Part shown: in pieces, positions 47,141 through 58,341 of the stretch
Layout: each line of letters opens with the position of its first letter
Numbering within the stretch: the first letter of the stretch is position 1
Source of the DNA: Hyphomicrobiales bacterium
Lineage (GTDB): Bacteria; Pseudomonadota; Alphaproteobacteria; Rhizobiales; Rhizobiaceae
NCBI GenBank assembly: GCA_900466875.1
Contig: UBNQ01000009.1
Span: 180,959 to 244,958, forward strand
Direction: 5' to 3'
Length of the DNA stretch: 64,000 nucleotides
Notes under the pieces: model-generated
The model's database searches: none
Told to the model about the DNA's origin: nothing
The model's input: only the letters and a program-made list of their open reading frames with translations
Position numbers and translations under genes: made by a program

Positions 47141-47617
47141 TCAGCTGTTGAGCGGCTGAACCTTGGCGCGGGCCTGTTCTTCGGCCATGCGCTGCGAAAA
47201 CATCTGTGCAAAATCGATCGGATCGATCATCAGCGGCGGGAAGCCGCCATTGCGGGTCACGTCTGCGATGATCTGACGCGCGAACGGGAACAGCAGCCGC
47301 GGGCATTCGATGAACAGAACCGGCAGCATGTGTTCCTGCGGGAAACCGGTAATGCGGAAAACGCCGCCATAGACCAGTTCGGCCGCAAACACGACCTTGT
47401 CGCCATCCTTGGCTTCGGCGTTCAGCGACAGAACGACATCGAAATCGGTATCCGACAGCGGGTTGGCGTTCACATTGACGCCGATATTGATGTTCGGTGC
47501 GTTGTCACGTGCCTGAAGCGACCGTGGCGCAGCTGGATTTTCGAAGGAAAGGTCCTTGGTGTACTGGGCGAGAATGTTGAGCGAAGGGCTCGCCGTCTGC
47601 GTGTTTTCGTCTGCCAT
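47141..47617 (-). CDS. secB: Protein-export chaperone SecB
   Basis: SecB holds precursor proteins unfolded and delivers them to SecA. The 158-residue product has [19 protein letters not shown] at the start, the [14 protein letters not shown] strand, [18 protein letters not shown], and the conserved [20 protein letters not shown] and [18 protein letters not shown] stretches. Length is as usual. It is convergent with dnaQ and transcribed toward the origin side. Confidence 0.97.
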   Translation of the reverse strand: MADENTQTASPSLNILAQYTKDLSFENPAAPRSLQARDNAPNINIGVNVNANPLSDTDFDVVLSLNAEAKDGDKVVFAAELVYGGVFRITGFPQEHMLPVLFIECPRLLFPFARQIIADVTRNGGFPPLMIDPIDFAQMFSQRMAEEQARAKVQPLNS

Positions 47618-47699
47618 GGGATATCCTCAGGACTGATGTGTTGAGGCCGCATAACATCTAGGCTTTTCGCTTACAACCCGTTGCGGCTCTGGCGTATGG

Positions 47700-48221
47700 T
47701 CACGGATCGCGATCGATGCCTCTCGACCATGGCGAAGATGGGTTTGGACCCGAGTTTCGGTGAAATTCCTCTTCATCCAGATCGACCACCTTTCCGGCCG
47801 TATCTGGCGCTTCTCTCGGCTCTCCGGTCGGACGACTGAAACCACCCCTGCCGCGGGGTCCCACGACAACGACACGCTTGCCGATCGCCGACCAGAGAAG
47901 ACGTCGCACGAAGGGAATGAAAAGCGCGATACCGACGATGTCGGTAAAAAAACCGGGCAGAAGCAGGAGAATGCCGGCAACGACGATCATCGCTCCATCG
48001 ACGACGGAACTTGCCGGGATCTGGCCCTGTTGGCTTTCCTGGGAAAGTTTTTTGAGAAGGTGCAGGCCCTGTTGCCGCATCAGGAACGCACCGAGCAATC
48101 CGGTGATGATGACAAGGCCGAGTGTCCACCACAGGCCGAGCGCACGCCCGACCACGACAAATCCGGCAATCTCGGCCAGGGGCCAGGCAAGCAGCAGGCT
48201 AAAAGCAATAATTGGGCGCAT
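47700..48221 (-). CDS. FxsA-family membrane protein
   Basis: FxsA is a small cytoplasmic-membrane protein linked in E. coli to relief of phage exclusion; its cell function is unclear. The 173-residue product has an N-terminal membrane segment, ALGLWWTLGLVIITGLLGAFLMRQQGL, then DGAMIVVAGILLLLPGFFTDIVGI, which is the family signature, and a hydrophilic C-tail after about 125. It is divergent from timA and lies on the same strand as secB, 82 bases away. Confidence 0.92.
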   Translation of the reverse strand: MRPIIAFSLLLAWPLAEIAGFVVVGRALGLWWTLGLVIITGLLGAFLMRQQGLHLLKKLSQESQQGQIPASSVVDGAMIVVAGILLLLPGFFTDIVGIALFIPFVRRLLWSAIGKRVVVVGPRGRGGFSRPTGEPREAPDTAGKVVDLDEEEFHRNSGPNPSSPWSRGIDRDP

Positions 48222-48341
48222 GATCCAATGAGTGTTGTACGAGGTCGTTTCGAGGGCTCACACCTTCGCTATTTGAAGATGGCTTAATGCAGACTATATG
48301 ATGATGTGGATTCAACTTTTAAACAGTAATCGCGGGTTATT

Positions 48342-49040
48342 ATGGGCTCCAACGACTTCATTACACTCTTTTTCCTTGTTGCGGCCGTCCTGATTTTCCT
48401 GCAGCTGCGCAGCGTGCTCGGTCGGCGGACAGGAAACGAGAAGCCGCCGGAAACATACGTCTCGCGGGAAGCGCTGAAAAATCCCGCCTCGGCGGATGAC
48501 GGCAAGGTCGTAACCCTGCCGCGTCGCGAGGCCGGCGAGGAAGATCAGCGCTTTGCAGACATTGATGCGCTCGCGCAGCCCGGTAGCGAGCTGAACGAAT
48601 CGCTTAAGTCGATGATCAAGGCGGATTCGTCATTCCAGCCGAAGGAATTCCTCAACGGCGCCAAGATGGCCTACGAGATGATCGTCATGGCATTTGCCGA
48701 TGGCGACAGGAAAACCCTCAAGGGCCTTCTCTCCAAGGAGGTTTTCGACGGTTTTGATGCTGCCATTCGTGATCGGGAATCCCGTGGCGAAGTGGTGAAG
48801 TCCACCTTCGTCGGCATCGACAAGGCGGCCTTCACGCAGGCCGTTCTCAAGCAATCGGAAGCGCAGGTGACGGTTCGCATCGTCAGCCAGCTGATTTCCG
48901 CCACCCTCGACAAGGACGGCAAGCTGATCGACGGCGATCAGGAAGCCGTTGCCGAGGTTACCGATATCTGGACCTTTGCACGGGATGTCCGCTCGAAGGA
49001 TCCGAACTGGAAACTGATCGCGACCGAATCCGAGCAATGA
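48342..49040 (+). CDS. timA: Tim44-like domain protein (TimA type)
   Basis: This 232-residue protein has an N-terminal membrane helix (about 4-22, FITLFFLVAAVLIFLQL), a charged linker, and a Tim44-like domain (about 85-230) with FLNGAKMAYEMIVMAFADGDRKTLKGLLSKEVF. The domain is shared with the mitochondrial import motor subunit Tim44; the bacterial TimA role is not well established. Its stop overlaps the mltA start as ATGA (49037-49040). A string of four coupled genes begins here. Confidence 0.9.
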   Translation: MGSNDFITLFFLVAAVLIFLQLRSVLGRRTGNEKPPETYVSREALKNPASADDGKVVTLPRREAGEEDQRFADIDALAQPGSELNESLKSMIKADSSFQPKEFLNGAKMAYEMIVMAFADGDRKTLKGLLSKEVFDGFDAAIRDRESRGEVVKSTFVGIDKAAFTQAVLKQSEAQVTVRIVSQLISATLDKDGKLIDGDQEAVAEVTDIWTFARDVRSKDPNWKLIATESEQ

Positions 49041-50161
49041 GCCCGACGTCGTCAGGATACCGCCTGTTTCCCGTATCCTTCGGCGACCTTCCGGGTTGGC
49101 AAAAGGACGATCCCCGCGCCTTGCTCGCAGCAATGGCGCGGTGCCTGTCTCATATCCATGGCGTAAAGCCCTATCGTACAGGCTCTCTCGGTCTCACGTC
49201 AGATGATCTGCTACCCCTTCTGACCGCTGCGGCCGATAGATCGGCGGATATCAGCGCAGCCGAGGCACGCTCCTTTTTCGAAGACTGTTGCATCCCCTTT
49301 CGCATCGAGAGGGAGGATGCGCAGCCGGGACTGGTGACGGCGTTTTACGAGCCGGAAGTCGAGGTCGCGGCCCAGCCCGACGATATCTTCGCGCACCCGT
49401 TTTATTTCCGCCCCGATGATCTCATCGATCTGGATGATAAAAGCCGTCCCGCAGACATGGACTCCGGCTACATGTTCGGCCGGACGACTCCATCGGGCGT
49501 GACGGAATATCCCGACCGAAAAGCAATCGACGAGGGATTTCTTGAAGGCTGCGGCCTCGAAATCGCGTGGGCCAGATCCAGGGTCGATGTCTTTTTCGCC
49601 CACATTCAGGGGGCGGCCAGGCTTCGCTACCCGGATGGTAATATTCGCCGGATCACCTATGCGGCAAAAGCCGGTCACCCGTTTTCTCCCGTCGGCAAGC
49701 TGCTGATCGATCTCGGTGAAATCGACCGAGAGCAGATTTCGATGCAGAGCATCCGAAAATGGCTGGCGGAGAATCCGGCTAAGGTTGACGAAATTCTATG
49801 GCATAACCGCTCCTACATCTTTTTTCGTGACGCGGATGTATCGGATGACATGCTCGGGCCTGTTGCGGCTGCCAAGGTGCCGCTGGTCGCCGGGCGCTCG
49901 CTTGCCGTCGATCGAGTGATCCACACATTCGGTTATCCGTTCTTCGTCCATGCCCCCACGCTTCTCCACCTCGATAACGGCTTGCCGTTTGCAAGGCTGA
50001 TGCTGGCGCTCGATACCGGATCGGCTATTGTCGGCCCGAGCCGCGGTGATATTTTCACCGGTTCCGGATATGAAGCAGGCGAACAGGCCGGAACGGTCAG
50101 GAACGAGGCGGACTTCTACATCCTGATCCCCAAGGCGGCTGCAGGCAGGTTTGGAGCATGA
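49037..50161 (+). CDS. mltA: Murein transglycosylase A (MltA), with no visible signal peptide
   Basis: MltA is a double-psi-beta-barrel lytic transglycosylase that cuts peptidoglycan. The 374-residue product has the MltA domain with AFYEPEVEVAA, WARSRVDVFFAHIQGAARLRYPDG, and the 3D domain with ALDTGSAIVGPSRGDIFTGSG, holding the catalytic Asp. The N-terminus MSPTSSGYRLFPVSFGDLPGW has no signal peptide or lipobox, unlike the E. coli lipoprotein. The start is fixed by ATGA overlap with timA and no in-frame upstream extension is visible. It overlaps the smr gene by 4 bases. Confidence 0.93.
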   Translation: MSPTSSGYRLFPVSFGDLPGWQKDDPRALLAAMARCLSHIHGVKPYRTGSLGLTSDDLLPLLTAAADRSADISAAEARSFFEDCCIPFRIEREDAQPGLVTAFYEPEVEVAAQPDDIFAHPFYFRPDDLIDLDDKSRPADMDSGYMFGRTTPSGVTEYPDRKAIDEGFLEGCGLEIAWARSRVDVFFAHIQGAARLRYPDGNIRRITYAAKAGHPFSPVGKLLIDLGEIDREQISMQSIRKWLAENPAKVDEILWHNRSYIFFRDADVSDDMLGPVAAAKVPLVAGRSLAVDRVIHTFGYPFFVHAPTLLHLDNGLPFARLMLALDTGSAIVGPSRGDIFTGSGYEAGEQAGTVRNEADFYILIPKAAAGRFGA

Positions 50162-50721
50162 GCGGCGGGCGTAAACTCAATTCCGAGGAACGGATACTCT
50201 GGGGCAAGGTGGCTAAGTCCACCCGCGCCTTCCCGGAGCGTCGCAGCGATCTCATCAGCTTCGAAGCCGAGGAGGTGGCACGGGTCGCAGAAGTTGAGAA
50301 ATCGAGACCGTCGCTGCCGAGCGAAGTGCCGGATCAACAGGCTGAGCAGATCCGCAGCGTGAAAAAGCCGGCCGGTTACCATCATCCGCTGGAAAAGCCG
50401 ACGAAAAAGAAACTTGCCAAGGGCAGGCTGGCGATCGAGGCACGTCTCGATCTTCACGGCATGTTTCAGGGTGAGGCGCATGACCTGCTGCTCGATTTCA
50501 TTTACCGCGCCCATGAGCGAGGCCTTCGCCATGTTCTGGTCATTACCGGCAAGGGCAGTTCCATGGGCAGCGAAGGCGCCTTGCGGCGCGCAGTACCGCT
50601 TTGGTTCTCGAAGGCCGAATTCCGCTTCCTGATCTCGTCCTATGAATGGGCTGCCCGCCATCATGGCGGCGAGGGCGCGCTTTATGTTCGGCTGGCGCGA
50701 ACTGAGAGGGTGGAGCGGTGA
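50158..50721 (+). CDS. Smr-domain protein
   Basis: The 187-residue protein has a variable charged N-terminal half and a C-terminal Smr domain (about 95-185) with the DLHG motif in RLDLHGMFQGEAHDLLLDFI, HVLVITGKGSSMGSEGALRRAV and HHGGEGALYVRLAR. Smr domains are nicking endonuclease-like or RNA-binding modules related to the MutS2 C-terminus. It overlaps mltA by ATGA and the next gene by GTGA. Confidence 0.92.
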   Translation: MSGGRKLNSEERILWGKVAKSTRAFPERRSDLISFEAEEVARVAEVEKSRPSLPSEVPDQQAEQIRSVKKPAGYHHPLEKPTKKKLAKGRLAIEARLDLHGMFQGEAHDLLLDFIYRAHERGLRHVLVITGKGSSMGSEGALRRAVPLWFSKAEFRFLISSYEWAARHHGGEGALYVRLARTERVER

Positions 50722-51074
50722 CGCCCTTCGGCAAGGCGATGCGCGACCTGCGTCAACGCAAGGGCGTTACCCAACGCGCCCTGGCGCAGGCGATCGGTGT
50801 CACGCCGGCCTATCTCTCCGCACTGGAACACGGCCACCGTGGAAGACCGACCTTCGAGCTTCTTCAACGCATTGCCGGCTATTTCAACATCATCTGGGAT
50901 GAGGCAGACGACCTGTTTCGCCTGGCCGATACGTCCGATCCGAAGGTCGTGATCGACACGTCAGGACTGCCGCCTGACTATACGCTTCTTGCCAACCAGC
51001 TGTCGAAACGGATTAGGACTTTGCCGCCGGAGATGGTAGAAGAGATCAACAAGCTCCTGGAGAGCCCTCAATAG
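50718..51074 (+). CDS. XRE-family helix-turn-helix regulator
   Basis: This 118-residue protein starts at GTG (50718, in GTGA overlap with the smr gene). It has a Cro/C1-type HTH at about residues 6-60 with MRDLRQRKGVTQRALAQAIGV and PAYLSALEHGHRGRPTFELLQRIA, followed by a short helical C-terminus. It lies upstream of gyrB. It may regulate its own operon, but no operator is visible. It is normal in composition and not a phage remnant. Confidence 0.9.
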   Translation: MTPFGKAMRDLRQRKGVTQRALAQAIGVTPAYLSALEHGHRGRPTFELLQRIAGYFNIIWDEADDLFRLADTSDPKVVIDTSGLPPDYTLLANQLSKRIRTLPPEMVEEINKLLESPQ

Positions 51075-51216
51075 CCATTTTTCTCGGGAAGAACCACGGC
51101 TTTCCCGCCATAATGGTGTGCTCAACCTTTAGAAGCCGCCCGCGATTTCCTATATTCGGAACGGAAAAAGCGGTGATTCGCGCGTCACCGAGAAGAACCA
51201 ACCTGGAAGAAGCTGA

Positions 51217-53652
<2,436 letters not shown>

Positions 53653-53677
53653 GGTTTTCCTTACGATCTTGAACTTG

Positions 53678-53704
53678 AAACGGGGCCTTCTGGGCCCCGT
53701 TTTT
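53678..53704 (+). terminator. Terminator of gyrB
   Basis: ACGGGGCC / GGCCCCGT (53680-53687 and 53693-53700), extended by A:T pairs, is followed by TTTT. It is 25 bases after the gyrB stop. Confidence 0.9.
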
Positions 53705-53716
53705 GCATCCGGCTAA

Positions 53717-53732
53717 GGATTCACGTGAAACC
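53717..53732. other. parS-like site after gyrB (13 of 16)
   Basis: GGATTCACGTGAAACC keeps the central TTCACGTGAA and differs from the ParB consensus at three outer positions. It lies between the gyrB terminator and the nitroreductase stop. Confidence 0.45.
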
Positions 53733-53753
53733 GCGCCGCACAGGCCGATGCAA

Positions 53754-54353
53754 TCACGGGTCCCCGCTGAACTTTCCTTCGAATGCAATCTCTGAAACCG
53801 GCTTACGATCGCTCGGCACTTCCCGTTCCTGCAGATCCTCCGGCAGCGTCTCCTTGGCGGCCATGCGCCCGATTGCCGCCGCGGCCTCGACCCGAAAACC
53901 GTCCGGCAGTTCAAGAACCGTGACCGCCTTCTCCTTGTCGAACCCTTCCATGCCATGCGCATGATAACCGAGCTTCATCGCCTGGCAGATCACCGAAAAC
54001 CATGCGGCTCCGGTGTCATAGGAATGGGTATAGGCCGGCTTGTGTTCGCCGGCCGACGAAACCCGATAGCTCTTCGAAACGACGATGATCAGGGCAGCTG
54101 CATTCTTTGCCCAACGCTGGTTACCGGGAACGAGAAGATCGAGGATCGTCTCGAAAGCCGGTGTTCCGCGCAGACCGTAGATAAAGCGCCAGGGCTGGTT
54201 GTTGCCGGATGAGGGCGCCCAGTGCGCGGCATCGAGAACGGTCAGGATCTGATCGCGATCCATGGTCTCGGCCGTGAATGCCCGTGGCGACCAGCGGTCC
54301 AAAAAATACGTGTCGATCGGAAATTCGGATATGCGGGAATTGCTGCTGGTCAT
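53754..54353 (-). CDS. Nitroreductase-family protein
   Basis: This 199-residue protein should be an FMN-dependent oxidoreductase of the nitroreductase superfamily. From ATG at 54353 (AAGGAG 7 bases upstream) it has the N-terminal RWSPRAFTAETMDRDQILTVLDAAHWAPSSGNNQPWRFI (FMN-binding SPRAF and SSGNNQPW), and the GLGAHAMGL-like LGYHAHGMEGFDKEKA region. The C-terminus has the family's regular helix AAAAIGRMAAKETLP. Substrate is unknown. The longer upstream reading to 54539 overlaps the PHB-depolymerase gene and is not conserved. Confidence 0.88.
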   Translation of the reverse strand: MTSSNSRISEFPIDTYFLDRWSPRAFTAETMDRDQILTVLDAAHWAPSSGNNQPWRFIYGLRGTPAFETILDLLVPGNQRWAKNAAALIIVVSKSYRVSSAGEHKPAYTHSYDTGAAWFSVICQAMKLGYHAHGMEGFDKEKAVTVLELPDGFRVEAAAAIGRMAAKETLPEDLQEREVPSDRKPVSEIAFEGKFSGDP

Positions 54354-54537
54354 CAGGGTCTCCTTAGCCTTCTGGCGGGAACATAAGCTTCGTTGAGCCA
54401 TTGGCAATCGGATGGGTGCGCAGGTGACAAGCCGGCGCGCATCGGTCATAGATGAAGGAGGGGAGGGAGGCGCCCCTGACAGGCGCATGCGGGGTTGATG
54501 CGCGGAGGAATGCACGGCCATGAAAGGCAGCGCGATC

Positions 54538-55830
54538 ATGTTCTATCAGCTGTATGAGTTGAATCACGCAGCACTTGCGCCTTTCCGCGCCGGTGCGGAA
54601 GCGCTTCGTTATGTGTCGAGCAACCCACTCAACCCGCTTTCGCAAACTGTATTGGGCAGAACCCTTACCGCCAGCCTGGAAGTTTTCGAACGCGCAACCC
54701 GGCGTTACGCCAAGCCCGATTTTGGTCTCGCTGAAACCATCGTGGACGGAAAACCCGTTGCGGTGACGGAAGAAATCATCTGGTCCAAGCCCTTCTGCAA
54801 TCTTCTCCGTTTCAGGCGGAATCTTCCCGCCGCGCATGGCCCCGATCAGAAAATCCTTCTGGTTGCTCCCATGTCTGGGCATTACGCGACATTGCTTCGT
54901 GGAACCGTGGAGGCGCTGCTGCCTCACGCCGATATCTATATTACCGATTGGGTCGATGCCCGCACCGTGCCGGTGACCGAAGGCAGCTTCGATCTCGATG
55001 ACTACATCGATTACATCATCGAGATGTTGCACCGGCTTGGCCCGGGCGCACATGTCGCGGGCGTCTGTCAACCTTCCGTCCCCGTGCTCGCCGCCGTCGC
55101 GATCATGGAGACGAGGAAGGATCCGATGCTGCCCGCCTCGATGATCCTCATGGGCGGCCCGATCGACACCCGGATCAATCCGACGGCGGTCAACAAGCTC
55201 GCGAATGAACATCCGCTTGAGTGGTTCAAGGATAACGTCATCATGACGGTGCCCTTTCCGCAACCCGCCTTCATGCGGCCGGTCTATCCCGGTTTCCTGC
55301 AGCTTTCGGGTTTCATGTCGATGAACCTGGATCGCCATGTAATGGCGCACCGGGAATTCTTCGATCACCTCGTCAAGAATGATGGTGAATCGGCCGAGAG
55401 GCACAGAGACTTTTACGACGAATATCTCGCCGTCATGGACCTGACGGAGGAATTCTATCTCCAGACGGTGGATACCGTCTTTATCCGTCATTCCCTGCCC
55501 AAAGGCGAGATGATGCATCGGGATGTCCCGGTCGATACGACGGCCATCCGCAATGTTGCCTTGATGACGGTCGAGGGCGAAAATGACGACATTTCGGGTG
55601 CAGGCCAGACCAACGCCGCCCACTCGATATGTCCCAACATTCCCGACAGCATGCGTCTTCACTACATGCAGCCGGATGTCGGTCACTACGGGGTTTTCAA
55701 CGGATCGCGTTTCCGCAAGGAAATCGCCCCGCGGATCGTCGAGTTCACTAGGCAGCATTCAAAGGATCAGCCGCCAACTCCGGTGAGCAAGCCAAAGCGC
55801 AGCCGCAGAGTCGGACCAAAGCCGGAATAG
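54538..55830 (+). CDS. phaZ: Intracellular poly(3-hydroxybutyrate) depolymerase
   Basis: PhaZ degrades stored intracellular PHB granules. From ATG at 54538 (MFYQLYELNHAAL) the protein has 430 residues. The nucleophile Cys is C177 in HVAGVCQPSVP, as known for the Ralstonia PhaZ family, with catalytic Asp and His expected in MTVEGENDDISG and DVGHYGVFNGSRF. A start at 54520 has a better ribosome site (GGAGG) but begins upstream of the conserved MFYQ. There is no signal peptide, which fits the intracellular form. Confidence 0.93.
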   Translation: MFYQLYELNHAALAPFRAGAEALRYVSSNPLNPLSQTVLGRTLTASLEVFERATRRYAKPDFGLAETIVDGKPVAVTEEIIWSKPFCNLLRFRRNLPAAHGPDQKILLVAPMSGHYATLLRGTVEALLPHADIYITDWVDARTVPVTEGSFDLDDYIDYIIEMLHRLGPGAHVAGVCQPSVPVLAAVAIMETRKDPMLPASMILMGGPIDTRINPTAVNKLANEHPLEWFKDNVIMTVPFPQPAFMRPVYPGFLQLSGFMSMNLDRHVMAHREFFDHLVKNDGESAERHRDFYDEYLAVMDLTEEFYLQTVDTVFIRHSLPKGEMMHRDVPVDTTAIRNVALMTVEGENDDISGAGQTNAAHSICPNIPDSMRLHYMQPDVGHYGVFNGSRFRKEIAPRIVEFTRQHSKDQPPTPVSKPKRSRRVGPKPE

Positions 55831-55966
55831 ATCGAATTCCGGCAGAAATTTCCGCGTTTTAGCCGATTTAATCTTTGATCTTCTTGAAGCGCGATCCGGG
55901 GCTCACCAAATCGATTCCCGTCGGGCTGGCATATGGCCACCCGCTCTAACCCTAAGGGTGTGACCT

Positions 55967-56401
55967 ATGAACCAGTCTGCATTGATACGTCCGGAGTGGA
56001 CGCCGGCCACCATTGCTCTCATGGTGCTCGGTTTCATAGTCTTCTGGCCGCTCGGCCTCGCTATGCTCGCCTATATCATTTTCGGGGATCGGCTTCGCGG
56101 CTTCAAGCGCGATGCCAACGATCGCGCCGACCAGATGGCTGGCAAGTGGTTCGCCGGATGCCGGAAGGCGAGCCGCCGCTACAATACGCATTTCTCGACC
56201 GGCAATGTCGCATTCGACGACTGGCGCAAGGCCGAGCTGGACCGTCTGGACGAAGAACGCCGCAAGCTTGATGAGATGCGGGAGGATTTCGATTCCTATG
56301 CGCGCGAGCTTCGCCGCGCCAAGGACCAGGAAGAGTTCGATCGTTTCATGCGCGAACGCAACAATCGGCCTTCGGGCGATCAGCCGGTCGTCGACGTCTG
56401 A
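55967..56401 (+). CDS. DUF2852 protein, one membrane helix plus coiled coil
   Basis: The 144-residue protein is of the DUF2852 family found in Rhizobiales. It has a hydrophobic segment at about residues 15-39 (TIALMVLGFIVFWPLGLAML), then GDRLRGFKRDAND, a THFSTGNVAFDDWRKAELDRLDEE signature and a long charged helical coil. It has AAGGGTG upstream of the ATG. Function is unknown. It is followed by a terminator. Confidence 0.85.
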   Translation: MNQSALIRPEWTPATIALMVLGFIVFWPLGLAMLAYIIFGDRLRGFKRDANDRADQMAGKWFAGCRKASRRYNTHFSTGNVAFDDWRKAELDRLDEERRKLDEMREDFDSYARELRRAKDQEEFDRFMRERNNRPSGDQPVVDV

Positions 56402-56430
56402 CCAAGACGCAAGGTTCGATCCGAATGAAA

Positions 56431-56460
56431 GTCGGCGCCTTCAGGGGCGCCGGCTTTTTT
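56431..56460 (+). terminator. Terminator after the DUF2852 gene
   Basis: GTCGGCGCCT pairs with GGGCGCCGGC (56431-56454, one G:T wobble) with loop TCAG, followed by TTTTTT. Confidence 0.85.
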
Positions 56461-56498
56461 GATGGCGAAAATCCCGGGGAATCGGGTAAGGAATAGCT

Positions 56499-57260
56499 AT
56501 GTTCGCGCTGCTCAAGAAGCCGGTTCGCCGGTCGCCCAAACCTCTCCAGACCGTCAAGCGCACCTTGGCCGTGGGAGACCGGGCCATGCCTTTGACGATC
56601 AAGGAGAACAGCCGCGCGACCCGCATTACCCTCCGGATCGAGCCGGGCGGCCGGGCGCTCAACCTCACCATACCAGTGGGCTTGAGACACCATGAGGTGG
56701 ATGACTTTCTTATCCGCCACGAGGGCTGGCTGAAGACCAAGCTTGCAAAATTCTCGCTCGACAATCCGATCCGGCCAGGCGGAAGCATTTCCATCCGCGG
56801 CGTCGAGCATCGTATCGAACATACCGGATCTCTGCGCGGGGTCACGGAAGCCATGCTGATCGATGGCGAACCGGTGCTCAGGGTGAGCGGTCTGGAAGAC
56901 CATATGGGCCGCAGGATCTCGACCTACCTCAAGAAGGAAGCGCGACACGATCTCGAAGCGCTCGCGCGTCGTCACGCCGCCTCCATCCGCAAGCCGATCG
57001 CCTCGGTATCGATGAAGGATACACGCAGCCGCTGGGGCTCCTGCTCCTGGGACGGCAATCTCAGCTTCTCCTGGCGCATCGTCATGGCGCCGCCGCTGGT
57101 CATCGATTACCTCGCAGCCCACGAGGTCGCGCATCTGAAAGAGATGAACCACGGTCCAAAATTCTGGGCGCTCTGCAAGGATTTGTGTCCGAGGATGGAC
57201 GAAGCGCGCCGCTGGTTGAAGCTTCACGGTTCGCAGCTCCACGCACTCGATTTCAGCTGA
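56499..57260 (+). CDS. YgjP-like metallopeptidase-domain protein (SprT/WLM-like)
   Basis: The 253-residue protein has the YgjP/DUF45 domain. The zinc motif HEVAH is at residues 208-212 in YLAAHEVAHLKEMNHGPKFW, and SMKDTRSRWGSCSWDGNLSFSWRIVMAPP precedes it, both diagnostic. ATG at 56499 has AAGGA 7 bases upstream. The protein lacks a signal peptide and membrane segment. Proteolytic activity is likely from the motif but unproven for the family. It converges on the SleB-type gene. Confidence 0.9.
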   Translation: MFALLKKPVRRSPKPLQTVKRTLAVGDRAMPLTIKENSRATRITLRIEPGGRALNLTIPVGLRHHEVDDFLIRHEGWLKTKLAKFSLDNPIRPGGSISIRGVEHRIEHTGSLRGVTEAMLIDGEPVLRVSGLEDHMGRRISTYLKKEARHDLEALARRHAASIRKPIASVSMKDTRSRWGSCSWDGNLSFSWRIVMAPPLVIDYLAAHEVAHLKEMNHGPKFWALCKDLCPRMDEARRWLKLHGSQLHALDFS

Positions 57261-57303
57261 AACAATCGCGCCGAAGGCGAGCGTACGGAGCGGCGGCTCG
57301 TGC

Positions 57304-58341
57304 TTACCGCCAGTCGCCGGTCCGCATCATCCAGTTTTCCTGGCTTGGACCGGATGCCGGTTCAGCCATTGCCATTCCGGCGCCTGTGCGCTTCTGCACG
57401 TTCGGCCGTGCGGCAGGAACCGGAACCTTCACGTCGTTCCCGATGCTCACCTGCTGCACCCGAGCCGGGGTGTAGGACGAGTTCTGCGGCACAGCATAGG
57501 CGGTGTCGAATGCTTCCTGCATGCTGGAACGTGCAATAGCCGCCGTGATCACAGGCGCAAGCGGCGGATTGTTGGTAGCAGCGGTGGCGGGTTGGGAAGC
57601 CTGGTGCGTTTCTTGTTCCGCTGCAGCAATCACAGGGCCAGCGGCAGGAGCAGAGACTGCAGCTACCTGGGTGGCGGCAGCCGCCGCACTCGGGGCTTCG
57701 GCGAGAACTGATGACGACAGAGCCGGATTCTGCTCCGGATCATTGGATGCATAGGCAAGGATGTAGCTGTTGACAGGCTTGGGTGCCGCCGTCTGCAGAT
57801 TGCCGTCCTCGTCGCGCTTTTCGTAAAACACGTTTCCGCCGGCAGCCGCAACATAATGCATGTTGTTGTAAGGGAACGAATATCCCTGTGTATGGAAGAA
57901 CATCGCGCTCTTCACTTCGGGATGACGCGCACCTTTGAGCACAGCGTCCGCCGCATTGTTGAGATCGGGCGCGGTCGCCTCATCCATCTTGCGGGTCATG
58001 ACGCCGGGCGCAAACTGGTTCTTCTGGGCGACAACGCCGCAGATCGTCTGCGGATAGATACCGGACGTCAGCCGGTTCATGATCACGCTGCCGACGGCGA
58101 GAAAGCCGTTTTCGCTCGTTCGCTTGGATTCGAAATACATCGCGCGCTTCAGGCACTCGCGATCTTTATTGGTGTAGCTATAGACCTCTTTTTTGGGGCC
58201 CGTCTGGACCGCCGCCAACTTGGTCGTTTTGTCTTTGGCGCCCACCGACGAGACCGCCTGTGTACTATTGCATGCCGTAAGCATGCTTCCAGCAGCCAGA
58301 CATAAAGCTGCCCGCAAAGCAGCCGTCGTAATCCTCGTCAT
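57304..58341 (-). CDS. Cell-wall hydrolase, SleB/CwlJ family lipoprotein with Ala-rich tail
   Basis: This 345-residue protein starts with a lipoprotein signal ending in SMLTACNS (lipobox LTAC), followed by the Hydrolase_2/SleB domain (about 55-180) with ECLKRAMYFESKRTSENGFLAVGSVIMNRL, TICGVVAQKNQFAPG and YNNMHYVAAAGGNVFYEK. This domain is found in peptidoglycan amidases or transglycosylases. The C-terminal half (about 190-345) is low-complexity Ala/Pro-rich. The ATG at 58341 (MTRITTAAL) is preferred to an upstream start at 58413. It is divergent from trpF. Confidence 0.86.
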   Translation of the reverse strand: MTRITTAALRAALCLAAGSMLTACNSTQAVSSVGAKDKTTKLAAVQTGPKKEVYSYTNKDRECLKRAMYFESKRTSENGFLAVGSVIMNRLTSGIYPQTICGVVAQKNQFAPGVMTRKMDEATAPDLNNAADAVLKGARHPEVKSAMFFHTQGYSFPYNNMHYVAAAGGNVFYEKRDEDGNLQTAAPKPVNSYILAYASNDPEQNPALSSSVLAEAPSAAAAATQVAAVSAPAAGPVIAAAEQETHQASQPATAATNNPPLAPVITAAIARSSMQEAFDTAYAVPQNSSYTPARVQQVSIGNDVKVPVPAARPNVQKRTGAGMAMAEPASGPSQENWMMRTGDWR

